A DNA stretch of 64,000 nucleotides from assembly GCF_016801865.2 (NCBI RefSeq), contig NC_068939.1:133395116-133459115 (forward strand). The letters run 5' to 3'. The position numbers and the translations under genes were made by a program. The stretch is from Culex pipiens pallens (taxonomy: Eukaryota > Arthropoda > Insecta > Diptera > Culicidae). Shown piece after piece: positions 35,613 to 47,592 of the stretch. Each line of letters opens with the position of its first letter. Position 1 is the stretch's first letter. The notes under the pieces were generated by a model. The model was not told where the DNA came from and did no database searches. It saw only the letters and a list, made by a program, of their open reading frames with translations.

Positions 35613-37910
35613 CCAAGGGGTAGGACAGTGAGTCATTTTGAGAAATCTTGAATAGAATTGAGTAACATTGAGCCACTCAGAATTTCTCAATCTTAATGTG
35701 AGTTCACAACCGACGTAACAAATTTTGACACTGACATTTGAAAGCGAGACAACTGACGTTGATAAATAATGCAAAACAAAATCAACTTGAAGCTGAAAAA
35801 CCCCAACGAAACAGAAAGATAGGTTCAATTATTGAAAATTCCGTTAGATTCGGCGGATGCAAAGGCCGATTCATTGGGAAGGATGGTTCCGGAAGCAATC
35901 CTGAACAGTTTTGGGCGACGACCAGTAGAATGGTAGAATAATTCAGGCAGTTCCTTGTACTTTTTTTTTTTTTTGATTCCGTGTCCGTGGAGGAAAGGAA
36001 TTTTAGTGTCCAAGTTGGCACAAAAACAAATCTAACTATTTTCAGGTTCCAGCGACAGGACGTCAACCTGGACAAAACCCACAGGCCGCTTAAACTACCC
36101 CCGGAAGGCAATTTGATTTATAGAATATTTATAGAAAATGACGCCATCAACAATCGGAACGTGGTCAAACCCCGGTCCAGCAAACATCTCCGATCGACAT
36201 GGACATACTTTGATCTTGCGAAACAAAGGTGTACAATACGACACGGTAGCCAGGATTACGTTTGCCGATGTGATCGTCTATTTTGTGGACGTGGAATCGA
36301 TGAGAAATTTCGTGCGCGGTACGAAGCATTTTATCCCGTTTCGACCAACCTGAAATCAACGATTCCTTGAACGGGATACGTTCGTAATGATTTGTTGCAG
36401 GTGATACGCGTAAAGTTTGGATTTATGGCGATGACTCCACCTCAGGAAGTGCTGAAAGCTCTGCTGGCCGGAATCCACCCAGCACAAACCGCTCCTTGAA
36501 CGCGCCGAAGTCATCACCGGAAGTAATGATAGCATTAATTATGGCCAGACGAACGAGAAGGAAAAATAATATGAAAGAAAAACGAGGCCAAGTCAAAAAG
36601 TGCCTCGTGGCAATGACCGGAAGGGTCCTGATCGACATTAAGACCGCAAAAAGGAATTTTTCGCGACCAAGCGAATCGAATTCTCAACAGAAATAACTGG
36701 AAACGGGCTGACACGATGGACTGCCGGCCGGCCAAGCGGAAGGATAAATATCTAGACGCGAGAAATGATCTACTAGATTTTCTGGCCATCTTCGGTCGGA
36801 CCCCCAGATGAACAGATGGCATTCCGAGTGTACGGTGAGGTGGATCTAAGCTTTAAAGCCAAAAAAAAATGGTAGACAATACGGAACAATCCGGCCAAAC
36901 GTAGTGAAAACAATGCAAAATTTCTGCCCATTTCTAAAATTTACCAATTTTTCTCCCCTAAACAGAGGGGTCTTGAAAAACTGGACTGGCTGTCAGGTGG
37001 CCCGATCGGTGCTGGCCACGATCGGATCGAGGAGGGCGATGATGGTGCGGATTAGATTTTGTGGAACCGGTTTCCGAAAGGAAGGCCATTACACCTTCCC
37101 GAGAACGACTACAAAAAGCTGAGCCAAGAGGACATTTGACGATGACTCAATCCAGCAATGACCGTTCTTCTGCAGCTTTACCCAAACATCAACCTCCACT
37201 AGCAAAATCATTCATCAATAAAGTTTTGTTCAGTTTCTTTTTTTTGTCATCCCACTATTCCCCTCCGACTTAGGCCACTTACTGGCAGAATGTTTGATAC
37301 TATAAGCAGCCCGTGTCAGGTTCTGGCCACCATGATAAGAACGCGAACGACATAAGAAAACAGATCCTTGACTCATCCAGGCGGGTGAGGACCCCTTTCA
37401 AAATGATTGCCACTTCGATATCCGGAAGCACGGCATCCGCCGCGGAACAACCGCCATATTCGAGTCGTAGTAAGGGGATCCCAAGGGTCTTCCTCGTCCG
37501 CTCATTCTGATGGGATTCCAAAAATGGTGCTAGGTCACTTTGGCACAACGAGGTCAGCAGCTTGACGGAACGGCCGTACGGTGACATTCAAAGAGCGTGA
37601 AGCTTGGCTAGGCCAGCAAACCAAAAACCACTTTGTTGTAAATGATCACGTGCGGCAACGGAGAAATCTTCCACCTTCCGCATCACAATCCGGAACATTT
37701 TTTTCGCAGCAAAAACCAAATCGAAAAAAAATGCGGCAGCCTCTTGGGATGAAATAATTTCTTGCAATCACGCTGATCTGTCAAAACATCTATCCACAAA
37801 TTCCGTAACCTGGCTTCCAATTACTCAGGAGAAAAATTGAGTAACATTGAGTAAGATTGAGTAACTTTGAGAAATTGAGTCACTCAGTTTCTCTCTGTCC
37901 TACCCCTTGG
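35613..37910. mobile_element. 2298-bp TIR element with degenerate coding-like interior
   Basis: Ends CCAAGGGGTAGGACAG and CTGTCCTACCCCTTGG are perfect complements, flanked by TTTAAG on both sides (35607-35612, 37911-37916). The core TTAA could be the true target, as for piggyBac or Kolobok. Subterminal copies of TTGAGTAA(C) occur near both ends. The interior is unlike the other repeats here: GC-richer, with several short open stretches, possible splice signals (TTTTCAG at 36040, AAACAG at 36965) and an AATAAA at about 37216. It looks like a decayed gene, either the former transposase or captured host sequence. Confidence 0.75.
35760..37235 (+). pseudogene. Decayed coding remnant inside the 2.3-kb TIR element
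   Basis: From ATG at 35769 a frame runs 17 codons, meets TAG, and continues in the same frame for about 37 more codons to a second TAG near 35935. Further open stretches at 36138-36353 (residues include HGHTLILRNKGVQYDTVAR) and 36421-36500 are in other frames, separated by stops or possible introns. AATAAA lies near 37216. I recognise no family. The in-frame stop suggests a pseudogene, although unrecognised introns could explain part of the disruption. Confidence 0.35.
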
Positions 37911-38104
37911 TTTAAGCACAAAATGGCTTAGCATAACATAGCATGGTTGACTGCCAATGGATTGCTATTTCTATATTGACAAAAAACGGTTTCAGCACAA
38001 AATACACATCCTCATTGTCACAAAAAGTCTTATATTGTGGGCACCCTACTAAAGATGATTTCCAGATAATCTGACAATTTAATGTTTCCTAAAAATAATC
38101 GCTT

Positions 38105-38365
38105 CATGACTACCATAAATTGGAAAACCCTGAATTCTCGTCAGCTCTTAGATGAGACACAGGGAGACGACTCCTACACCTGGACTGAGTTAACGACCTA
38201 ACATCTAGGCTAGACCGAGGCCAATAGTTACTTCCCCGTCTGACAGAAGGCGTGATTAGACAAATCTCGTCTCGAAAAATGCCACCGGGACCGTCTGGGA
38301 TCGAACCCAGGTCGCCTGAGTGAGAGGTAACCACGCTTACCCCTACACCACGGGTCCCGGCCAAA
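38105..38365 (-). mobile_element. tRNA-headed SINE, family 2 (copy 1)
   Basis: The minus-strand head at 38361-38290 reads GGGACCCGTGGTGTAGGGG and then GGGTTCGATCCCAGACGGTCCC, with complementary ends (GGGACC/GGTCCC), an A box and a canonical B box. The body downstream (CGAGACGAGATTTGTCTAATC) is shared with 47593-47945. The head is tRNA-like, but the attached conserved body marks it as a SINE. Confidence 0.75.
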
Positions 38366-38689
38366 ATTAAGTTATTGTTTGTAAATTAAACATGTCTTTT
38401 ACCTATATGTAGAGTACGCACTTGGTAAGGAAACAACTATAATATAATCAAAGTATTTTTTATGTATGAGTTGTTTGATAAACTTATCAACTGCGAAATC
38501 CTTGTTCATTTGGTGTATCCTTCTTGTATTTAGAAAATGCATTTTTTTCCTTTTTTTTCTCGAAAAAATACTCAAAATTATTGAATATGCTATATCGGTA
38601 ACAAATCATCGTGATTTTTTCAAATATTTCGAAAGTTATGACATTTTTGAAAATACACCAATATTTCAAAAAAATAAATGTTTACGGAA

Positions 38690-39205
38690 AGCTACTAAAA
38701 TTTTTAGTTTTTCATTGATGCCTATATTTTAAAATCCTTAAATTTTTAGTATTCTTTTCAAGAATACGTAGTTTTGTGATTTTTTTTAGTGATCTACTAA
38801 AAATATTTTCATTTTCAATAGGCATTAAAATGTAAAATTGAAACTGACAATTCGAGTATTTTTTCGAAAAAACGTAGTTTTGTGAAAACTTTGAGTTTTT
38901 CACAAATATGTATTATCATAATCAAAATGTGTGAAAAATTCCCGCATATTTATACATATTGTGTATAAATGTGCGGGATTTTTTCACACGTTTTGATTAT
39001 GATAAAATATATTTGTGAAATACTGATTTTTTTCAACTAAACTACGTATTTTCGAAAAAATACTCAAATTTTCAGTTTCAATTTTACATTTTAATGCCTA
39101 TTGAAAATGACAATATTTTTTGTAGATCACAAAAAAATCACAAAACTACGTATTTTTGAAAAGAATACTAAAAATTTAGGGATTTTACAATATAGGCATC
39201 AATTA
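38690..39205. repeat. ~515-bp near-palindrome
   Basis: The arms 38690-38955 and about 38962-39205 are inverted copies meeting at CCCGCATATTTATACATA and its complement TATAAATGTGCGGG. Arm landmarks include TAGTATTCTTTTCAAGAATACG and its complement, and TAAAATGTAAAATTGAAACTG and its complement. It grades directly into the tandem array to its right. Confidence 0.8.
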
Positions 39206-40200
39206 TTCGGAAATTTTTCATATATTTTGATAGTTATAATATTTTTTGTGATATTTTCAAAATTTTCACAAAACTAGGATTTTTTTTTGAAAAAAGAACT
39301 AAAATTTTGTTTTTGTTTGTCATAATGAGTATCAAATGATCACTTAAAAAAATCACAAAACTACGTATTTTTGAAAAGAATACTAAAAATTTAAGGATTT
39401 TACAATATAGGCATCAATTATTCGGAAATTTTTCATATATTTTGTTAGTAATTATATTTTTTGTGATATTCTCAAAATTTTCACCAAACCAAGTTTTTTT
39501 TTTTGAAAAAAGTGCTAAAATTTTGTTTTTGTTTGTCATAATGAGTATCAAATGATCACTTAAAAAAATCACAAAACTACGTATTTTTGAAAAGAATACT
39601 AAAAATTTAAGGATTTTACAATATAGGCATCAATTATTCGTAAATTTTTCATATATTTTGATAGTAATAATATTTTTTGTGATATTCTCAAAATTTTCAC
39701 AAAACTAGGTTTTTTTGAAAAAAGTACTAAAATTTTGTTTTTATTTGTCATAATGAGTATCAAATGATCACTTAAAAAAATCACAAAACTACGTTTTTTT
39801 GAAAAGAATACTAAAAATTTAAGGATTTTACAATATAGGCATCAATTATTCGGAAATTTTTCATATATTTTGATAGTAATAATATTTTTTGTGATATTCT
39901 CAAAATTTTCACAAAACTAGGTTTTTTTTTGAAAAAAGTACTAAATTTTTTTTTTGTTTATCATAATGAGTATTTAATGATCACTTAAAAAAAATCACAA
40001 AACTACGTATTTTTGAAAAGAATACTAAAATTTTTAGGATTTTACAATATAGGCATCAATTATTCGGAAATTTTTCATATATTTCGATAGTAATAATATT
40101 TTTTTGTGATTTTCTCAAAATTTTCACAAAACTACGTTTTTTTGAAAAAAGTACTAAAATTTTGTTTTTATTTGTCATAATGAGTATTAAATGATATTTT
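39120..40200. repeat. ~215-bp AT-rich tandem array, five units
   Basis: TATAGGCATCAATTATTCG recurs at 39191, 39406, 39622, 39834 and 40048 (212-216 bp spacing). Units differ by small indels in A/T runs and carry ACAAAACTACGTATTTTTG, CATATATTTTGATAGT and ATAATGAGTATCAAATGATC. Diverged relatives of these motifs continue to 40700 and also fill 29400-29900. Confidence 0.9.
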
Positions 40201-40764
40201 TTTTCAAACTTGTTCTGTGAAAATATTTCTGTAAGTGCTTTTGAATTTTTAGTATTTTTTGAAAATACGTTATTTTGTGATTTTTTACTATTTTCAAAAA
40301 TTTCTGTTAAAAATTTCAAAATGTGTGAAAAAATCCTGATCATTTGATACCAATATTGCAAAAAACTTAAAATTTTTAGTATTTTTTTTCGAAAATACGT
40401 AGTTTTGTGAAAATGTTGAGTTTTTTTCAAAAACTTGTGTTATTAATTTCGTATCTGTGAAAAAAACCCGATCATTTATGCCCGTATTCTGAGAAACTGA
40501 AATTTTCATTTTGTTCCGAAAATATAAAGTTTTGTGAAAATGCCTAGTATTTAAAAAAAATGTGTGTTCTAACTTTCGAAATGCATGAAAAAATCCCGAT
40601 CATTTTATACCTATATTGTTAAAAAAAACTGAAATTTAAAGATTTTTTTCTAAAATACGTAGTTTTGTGAACAATTTCAGTATTTTCAGAAATGTGTGTT
40701 ATAACTTTCGAAATGTATGAAAATAGTAGTTTATGCAACAAGTTGCAAAAAGAGGATTTTTTCA

Positions 40765-40845
40765 GCACGAGTCGTACGTTTATCCAACGAGGTTCACCGA
40801 GTTGGATAAATACGACGAGTGCTGAAAAAATCAAGTTTTGTAACG
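40765..40845. repeat. Hairpin repeat with GCTGAAAA motifs
   Basis: GATTTTTTCAGCAC (40767) pairs with GTGCTGAAAAAATC (40820) and TTTATCCAAC with GTTGGATAAA, leaving a short loop. A related run of GCTGAAAAGT palindromes follows at 40983-41055. A small MITE-like unit without coding sequence. Confidence 0.75.
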
Positions 40846-43800
40846 AGCTCCATACAACATTTTTTGCAATTCCGAAAAACACCCATGCATTGAGTGAAAT
40901 TTTAAGTTAAATTTTCATGTATTTTGTCAATAAATCGTTGAAATCAAATTTTTTTTGAAAAGTGTTACTTTTCGAAACAAGTGCTGAAAAGTTCAACTTT
41001 TCAGCATCCATTTCAGTGCTGAAAAGTAGTACTTTTCAGCATTTATTTTGAAAAGTGTTGCTATTCGATTCTGTTATTTTTGGTACAAAAAAGTAGGCTA
41101 TTTCGTCGTTCAAGAATGACAGGAAAAGTAAGTAGTTTCACGACGGAATTGCAAAAATAATAATTTTCAGTATTTTTTTATTGGGCGTCTAATTTTACAA
41201 AAAGGTTCCTTCGATACCGAATTTCTTTCTCTTCATGGTTTAGTGCTAAAAATTACTGAAAAACGTGTCTTAGTAGATATCCAGAAGAATGGAAGGGTTT
41301 GTATCGCCCCATTGTCATGAGATATCGAAAAATGGACCTCGAATTCCTGATCAGGGACTATTGAATGACTGATTTAAAATTCAATAAGTTTTTTTCTATT
41401 TTCTAATTGCGTATATCCAGTACTATGCAATGTTCAGATTTTAGTAGAATTAAGTATTTTTTTTTGTATTAAACTTGACTAAATCAAACAAAGTAATTTC
41501 ATATCAACAGGGGTGAAATAAGACTTCAATCTGAACACGAACAGGGCTTTTCAGACTTCTTAATTAATTAAAATTTGTAAATTGATGCATATAAGTTGTT
41601 GACTTCGAATTTGTTATAACCGAAACCAATAATAAAAATTGAAACAAAAATTTACAAAAAGCTGTCAGAAATCACCCAAATTGACAATACTTGAGACATT
41701 ATACCTTCAAGGCAAGCACCATATATGGGTTTGCTAAATTCCCAAAAGCAACTGCTATTCTTTGCCATGACTGACGTCCATACATCACTCTACAGCGCGT
41801 CCTTTCCTTATAAGCTCAATCCAGCTGAACCAGAGATTTTCCCTCGGTCTCTGAGTAATGCAAACAAAACGCATTCACACAAACACACACATGCACGCTG
41901 AAATGTAAGTAACCAAAACAAAGTCCATAAACAAATCTCTATTTTTATCAGATGATGTTGCCTGATACTGTGTATTTGTGTGTGTGCGCTAGTGAACTCC
42001 GGCTGTGACCGATTAGTTTGGTCTTTTTCCTCAAAAAAGCAAAGCCAATAATGAATCCCGCGTCACGAGATATAAAAATACTCAGCATGCACGTTCCATC
42101 GGCTTTGCTTACATTTTTGGCTTTGCTTAGTCCCAACTAGCCGGCGGGGTGTCGGTGTTTGTAAACGTCATGTTTATTTTGCTCGGCAGTGGAGACGCCC
42201 GGTCGAGTCGCCGTCAGCTGGTCAAGCCGTCATGGCGCCATATTGGATTTTCGTGGAAACTGTCCAAAATGTACACACACAAACACGCAAGAAGAGTGAT
42301 GTTTTGGTCTAAATATAATCGCGTGTGTGAGGAAATGGGTTTATTTTCAACCTCGGTTTACACGCAATTTTTTTTGCGCAAAGTACGCCATAAAGTAAAA
42401 ATAAAAATCGTACGTAATTAAGATAAACAGCGCAGCAAATACATGCAAACACGAGGCATGGAATGGAAAGAAAGCGCGCCCAAATTGGGTGGTAAAAGTG
42501 GGTGGAAATCCTGTGACGCACCTCCTGCGGCCGGGTTGGGCCAACTGGTTGGTCTACAAATGGAAACAGTTGGCGGCCAGAAGAATGCAGATAAACAGAA
42601 GATTAAAAACAAACGCTGGTGTAATTAGAATTAGCGTTGGTATTAACCGGAAATTTTTAACACCTTAATAAGCGTAGTCGAAATGGAAGGAAAAAGATTT
42701 TTTTGTCAATAAGATGATCACATGAAATGTAATGCGATGTATATGAATACGTGTCATGTAATGTACAATTAATCATAGTGTGGATTGGTGTAAAACTAAG
42801 GAAAAATATTTTTTCGTGTATTCATTACAAGGTTGTCTTTTTACAGTATTAAAATAATTCAAATTTAAAGTTATTTTGTTGTTTTTTGATTATTTTAAAT
42901 TAAATTATCTTTTGTTGGCCATCCATAAACCAGGTGTTTCAGACAAATTAAACTCAGTTTCATGAAACATCCAACTCAAGATGTTTGAAATCTAATGCAT
43001 TTCATGACACTCTAATCTTAGATTCAAAAATTTCGAATTGTTCAAACAGTTTCTGAAATGAAAATAACATAACTTTTACCCATTGATCATCCCCTTTTCT
43101 CTATAAATGTTGGTATGAAAAAAATGAATGGGGAAAAGCAAAAATGTAAAAATTCTACCAAAAGGTGACGTTAAATGTGTCAAAGTGTGAGGGGACCATT
43201 CACAAACCACGTGGACATTTTTTTGGAAATCTTACCCCCCCCCCTCGTGAGCAACTGTTCATATACAAAAAAAAACTTTATTATATGGAGCGTGGACAAT
43301 CGCCAAAATTCATTGCAAAATAGTTAACACACATGATTTCAATATGTATTATTTTACTTATCAATTAAGTTAAAACGCATAATTTATTTTCAAACTATTT
43401 AAATGCAATTTGTTCATCGTTGTTTAGTTAAAATTGATTAATTGATTAATTAATATAAATTTTACATAAAATAAAAATAAAATGCTTTCTCTAGTGTTTT
43501 TCTCAAAGAATTGTTGATTAATGTTTTTTAATATTTTTTTTGAATTTTGTGGAATAAACACACTATCTGTATTTGGTTAAATATTCTGATGAACAATATC
43601 TTCAAAAATAGTTTAAGATCTGATATGAAATACTTTTTCATTTGTAAACTGATTTTGAAAGGTTTGTTAAAAATCTTTAATCTTTAAATTTAAAAAATAA
43701 AGCTTAAATGCACTGAGTAGCGATGCATCAAATGAAATTTTAAAATTTCACGGCATTTCACGGTATTTCCTAAATTTCACGACCAGGGGCAAATTTCGCG

Positions 43801-43859
43801 GATTACGCGGCTTCCGTGATATCGCGAAAAATCACTACTCATAACTGAAAATAGATTAT

Positions 43860-44600
43860 TTTTTCAGTGCGGTTTGTTGTTTGCTGTCAAAGGCAAACTT
43901 ATGGGAAATCGGACGAGTTTTCCGGTAAAAATGTGAACGGGACTGAAAAATCAAGTCTGTCATATACAAATTGCCAAAAATCACCAAAAAACTTATTTTA
44001 TCCTTTTTTTCTATGTTTAAAACCGCTGTATATTTACAAGGATTGAACATAGGGCAATGGTCAATATAGAGACTTTTATGCAAAATTGTCGTGTTCGGTT
44101 TTTGAAAATTTTGATGTTTAGAGCACTTTTGAAAAAAAAAAACAGTTTTAGTAAATGATTTTTGTATTTTTTAAGGTGAGTTGCTCTATCCTGCATTTTT
44201 CGTGAGTGAGTGAGTGTAACGTCTTAAGGCTATTTCCTCAAAATTTTTGAGCGAAAAAAAATGTGTCATCACCTCAAAATTAACTTTTTTCAATCTAAAA
44301 TTTGAAAAAAACTCATAGAGGTGGCGTGTATTTTTCTTTCAGTGTATTTTTTTTACAGAAAGCCCTTCCAATTTCTTCCAATTTCTTACAAGTTTGTCTT
44401 TGAACACTTTTAGATACGATGTAACGACTTCGAGATACGGTAATATGTAAATTACAAAAATCCAGTGCAGCTGGCTCCATATACGAGTGCAACTGGCTCC
44501 ATATACACAAAAATGGCTTATATAAGCCTAGGATAACATGTCATGTCTACAAAGTTTCATTGAAATCGGAGAGGGTCGATAAAAAGTACCTAAACATTTC
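43860..44600 (-). repeat. Dispersed repeat, copy 2 of an inverted pair
   Basis: This resembles the reverse complement of 25180-25870; see that entry. It includes GTGGCGTGTATTTTTCTTTC, ATCCTGCATTTTTCGTGAG and ATATACACAAAAATGGC. No coding sequence is supported. Confidence 0.65.
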
Positions 44601-45498
44601 TGATTTGAGATGGAATTGCTTTTATGTAAATTTGTATGACAAACAACTTTTACGAAGACCGCAAAACGATCCGAGCTAGCCCTGACGACTTATGAGCGAT
44701 TTAAAGAAGATGTTTTTGTTAGATAAGATTTTTTTTTCACCAGCTTTAGTTAAAATTTTTAATCTAACGGTCTGCTTTGAGGATTTTTCTGTTTTTGTTT
44801 GTTGCCTTCAACGGATAAATTTGTAGCCTGTGGTCAATAACTGTCCAGTTTTGGAGTTGGGACAAAAAAAACAAAACACTCAAATTCCTAGAGACACAGC
44901 CAGTCGACACGTTGAAGTAAAATTAAAAAATCAAATTATTCGCTCTACAGCAGGGATGCTCAAAGTTTTTGGATGGCGGGCCAAATTTGAAGCTCGCATG
45001 AGCTTGTGGCCCAAATGAAAAAAAAATTGAGAAAATTTTGATTATAAATCACTCTTTAAAATAAAAAAAATCTATCGGTTGAAGTTGTTTGAAATTTCGT
45101 GTATTTCATAACATAATCGACATTTGAATTGAAAAAAACATCTTTTCAGTACTTTTGTGCAAAAAGCTTCCAATCAATTGGCTAAATTTCATTAAAATCA
45201 AAAAATTCATAAAATAGCAAGATATATTTAAATTTGTTTTTTTTAAATATATTTTATACTTTTAGAAGGGATAACACAACCTTTGTAAAATTGTTTTTTG
45301 ATAATAATGAATCATTTTATTAAGATTCTTCAATAAATATTCCTCCAATTTCAATGAAATTTCTATAAATTTCATTTTTCCTTAATCAGATGTTAAGTAT
45401 TCATATTCGTTACCCACAAGATATGAGTACAAATTAAGCGCAAAATATGTTTGATGACCAGATAATAAAAATCGAGAAAAAATGAAAAAAAAATATTA

Positions 45499-46849
45499 GG
45501 GTAATTCTCTACCAACTCACACGAAATCGGGAAAAGTTGCCCCGACCCCTCTTCGATTTGCGTGAAACTTTGTCCTAAGGGGTAACTTTTGTCCCTGATC
45601 ACGAATCCGAGGTCCGTTTTTTGATATCTCGTGACGGAGGGGCGGTACGACCCCTTCCATTTTTGAACATGCGAAAAAAGAGGTGTTTTTCAAAAATTTG
45701 CAGCCTGAAACGGTGATGAGATAGAAATCTGGTGTCAAAGGGACTTTTATGTAAAATTAGACGCCCGATTTGATGGCGTACTCAGAATTCCGAAAAAACG
45801 TATTTTTCATCGAAAAAAACACTAAAAAAGTTTTAAAAATTCTCCCATTTTCCGTTACTCGACTGTAAAAAATTTTGGAACATGTCATTTTATGGGAAAT
45901 TTAATGTACTTTTCGAATCTACATTGTCCCAGAAGGGTCATTTTTTCATTTAGAACAAAATTTTTCATTTTAAAATTTCGTGTTTTTTCTAACTTTGCAG
46001 GGTTATTTTTTAGAGTGTAACAATGTTCTACAAAGTTGTAGAGCAGACAATTACAAAAATTTTGATATATAGACATAAGGGGTTTGCTTATAAACATCAC
46101 AAGTTATCGCGATTTTACGAAAAAAAGTTTTGAAAAAGTTACTTTTTTCGTTTCTCTTTGTTTCGTCGTCCGTGTCTGTCGCGAGTGACCATGAACGGCC
46201 ATGATCGATGACGACCAACTTTTTCAAAACTTTTTTTCGTAAAATCGCGATAACTCGTGATGTTTATAAGCAAACCCCTTATGTCTATATATCAAAATTT
46301 TTGTAATTGTCTGCTCTACAACTTTGTAGAACATTGTTACACTCTAAAAAATAACCCTGCAAAGTTAGAAAAAACACGAAATTTTAAAATGAAAAATTTT
46401 GTTCTAAATGAAAAAATGACCCTTCTGGGACAATGTAGATTCGAAAAGTACATTAAATTTCCCATAAAATGACATGTTCCAAAATTTTTTACAGTCGAGT
46501 AACGGAAAATGGGAGAATTTTTAAAACTTTTTTAGTGTTTTTTTCGATGAAAAATACGTTTTTTCGGAATTCTGAGTACGCCATCAAATTGGGCGTCTAA
46601 TTTTACATAAAAGTCCCTTTGACACCAGATTTCTATCTCATCACCGTTTCAGGCTGCAAATTTTTGAAAAACACCTCTTTTTTCGCATGTTCAAAAATGG
46701 AAGGGGTCGTACCGCCCCTCCGTCACGAGATATCAAAAAACGGACCTCGGATTCGTGATCAGGGACAAAAGTTACCCCTTAGGACAAAGTTTCACGCAAA
46801 TCGAAGAGGGGTCGGGGCAACTGCTGTGTGAGTTGGCGGAGAATTACCC
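45499..46849. mobile_element. 1351-bp foldback element with near-identical arms
   Basis: The arms 45499-46140 and 46218-46849 are inverted copies around a ~77-bp loop. The ends are GGGTAATTC and GAATTACCC, flanked by ATTA on both sides (45495-45498, 46850-46853). A 71-codon reading frame at 45885-46100 (minus) has an identical translation at 46257-46472 (plus), showing that the arms barely differ, so the element is young or gene-converted. Those frames are not credible genes. The terminus AATTCTCTAC also appears in the element at 251-3634. Confidence 0.9.
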
Positions 46850-46862
46850 ATTATTTACTTAT

Positions 46863-47166
46863 GGGTAATTCTCTACCAACTCACACGAAATCGGGAAAAG
46901 TTGCCCCGACCCCTCTTCGATTTGCGTGAAACTTTTTCTTAAGGGGTAACTTTTGTCCCTCATCACGAATCCGAGGTCCGTTTTTTGATACCTCTTTTTT
47001 CGCATGCTCAAAAATGGAAGGGGTCGTAATGCCCCTCCGTTACGAGATATCAAAATACGGACCTCGGATTCGTGATCAGGGACAAAAGTTACCCCTTAGG
47101 ACAAAGTTTCACGCAAATCGAAGAGGGGTCGGGGCAACTGCTGTGTGAGTTGGCGGAGAATTACCC
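46863..47166. mobile_element. 304-bp deletion derivative of the foldback element
   Basis: It has the same GGGTAATTC/GAATTACCC ends and outer arm sequence as the preceding element, but the inner arm halves and loop are missing. TTAT flanks both ends (46859-46862, 47167-47170). It lies 13 bp from its larger relative, so two insertions, or a tandem event, occurred inside one hAT element. Confidence 0.8.
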
Positions 47167-47592
47167 TTATATTTAAGCTGCTTTTTCCCGCTTTAATCAA
47201 ATTTGAACGTTCTATAAATCATTTCCAAAAATGTTTGTAGAAAATTTTGACAAAATTTATTCATGTTAATAACATTGAAATGAAACACAGACTTGTTACC
47301 TACATTGCATTGTTTCAATAAGGTTTGAATGAGATAGATTTTTCAACGTAATATTTGTTTCATTTATTTGGTATCAAAGTATGGAAAAATCTTTAGCTTG
47401 GTTTTAACAAAAACTGAAAAGGTTACAAAAAGCATGAGTTTAATCGTAATTTAAGGAATTATTAAATCATTTACAGGTGCGTCAAAGGGTCATTTTACAT
47501 GATCATTCAAAATGGGTCTGCGGGCCACAAAAAATCACCTCGCGGGCCACGTTTGGCCCACGGGCCATACTTTGGTCACCCCTGCTCTACAG

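Larger units (their letters stand above)
37917..44942. other. AT-rich intergenic stretch with arrays; one unique island
   Basis: Beyond the SINE, palindrome and arrays listed separately, 41.2-41.9 kb and 42.7-43.8 kb are AT-rich with nothing identifiable. The segment 41.9-42.7 kb is unique and GC-richer without a supported gene. A run of TTTCACGG-type motifs lies at 43740-43840. Confidence 0.4.
44951..47584. mobile_element. 2634-bp hAT-like element with 8-bp target duplication
   Basis: CTCTACAG flanks both ends (44943-44950, 47585-47592). The left end begins CAGGGATGCTCAAAG; the right end complement begins CAGGGGTGACCAAAG, and both continue into GGGCCAAA-type sequence. CAGGGGTG...GGCCC ends with 8-bp duplications are characteristic of a widespread hAT group. 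Two foldback elements sit inside (45499-46849 and 46863-47166); without them only about 0.98 kb remains. No transposase is present, so it is non-autonomous. Confidence 0.9.

Noticed and set aside
38290..38361. Possible functional tRNA gene on the minus strand
   Set aside because: Ends pair well, but the conserved downstream body is shared with 47593-47945, marking a SINE.
45885..46472. Two identical 71-residue proteins
   Set aside because: They arise from the inverted arms of a foldback element, not from a duplicated gene.
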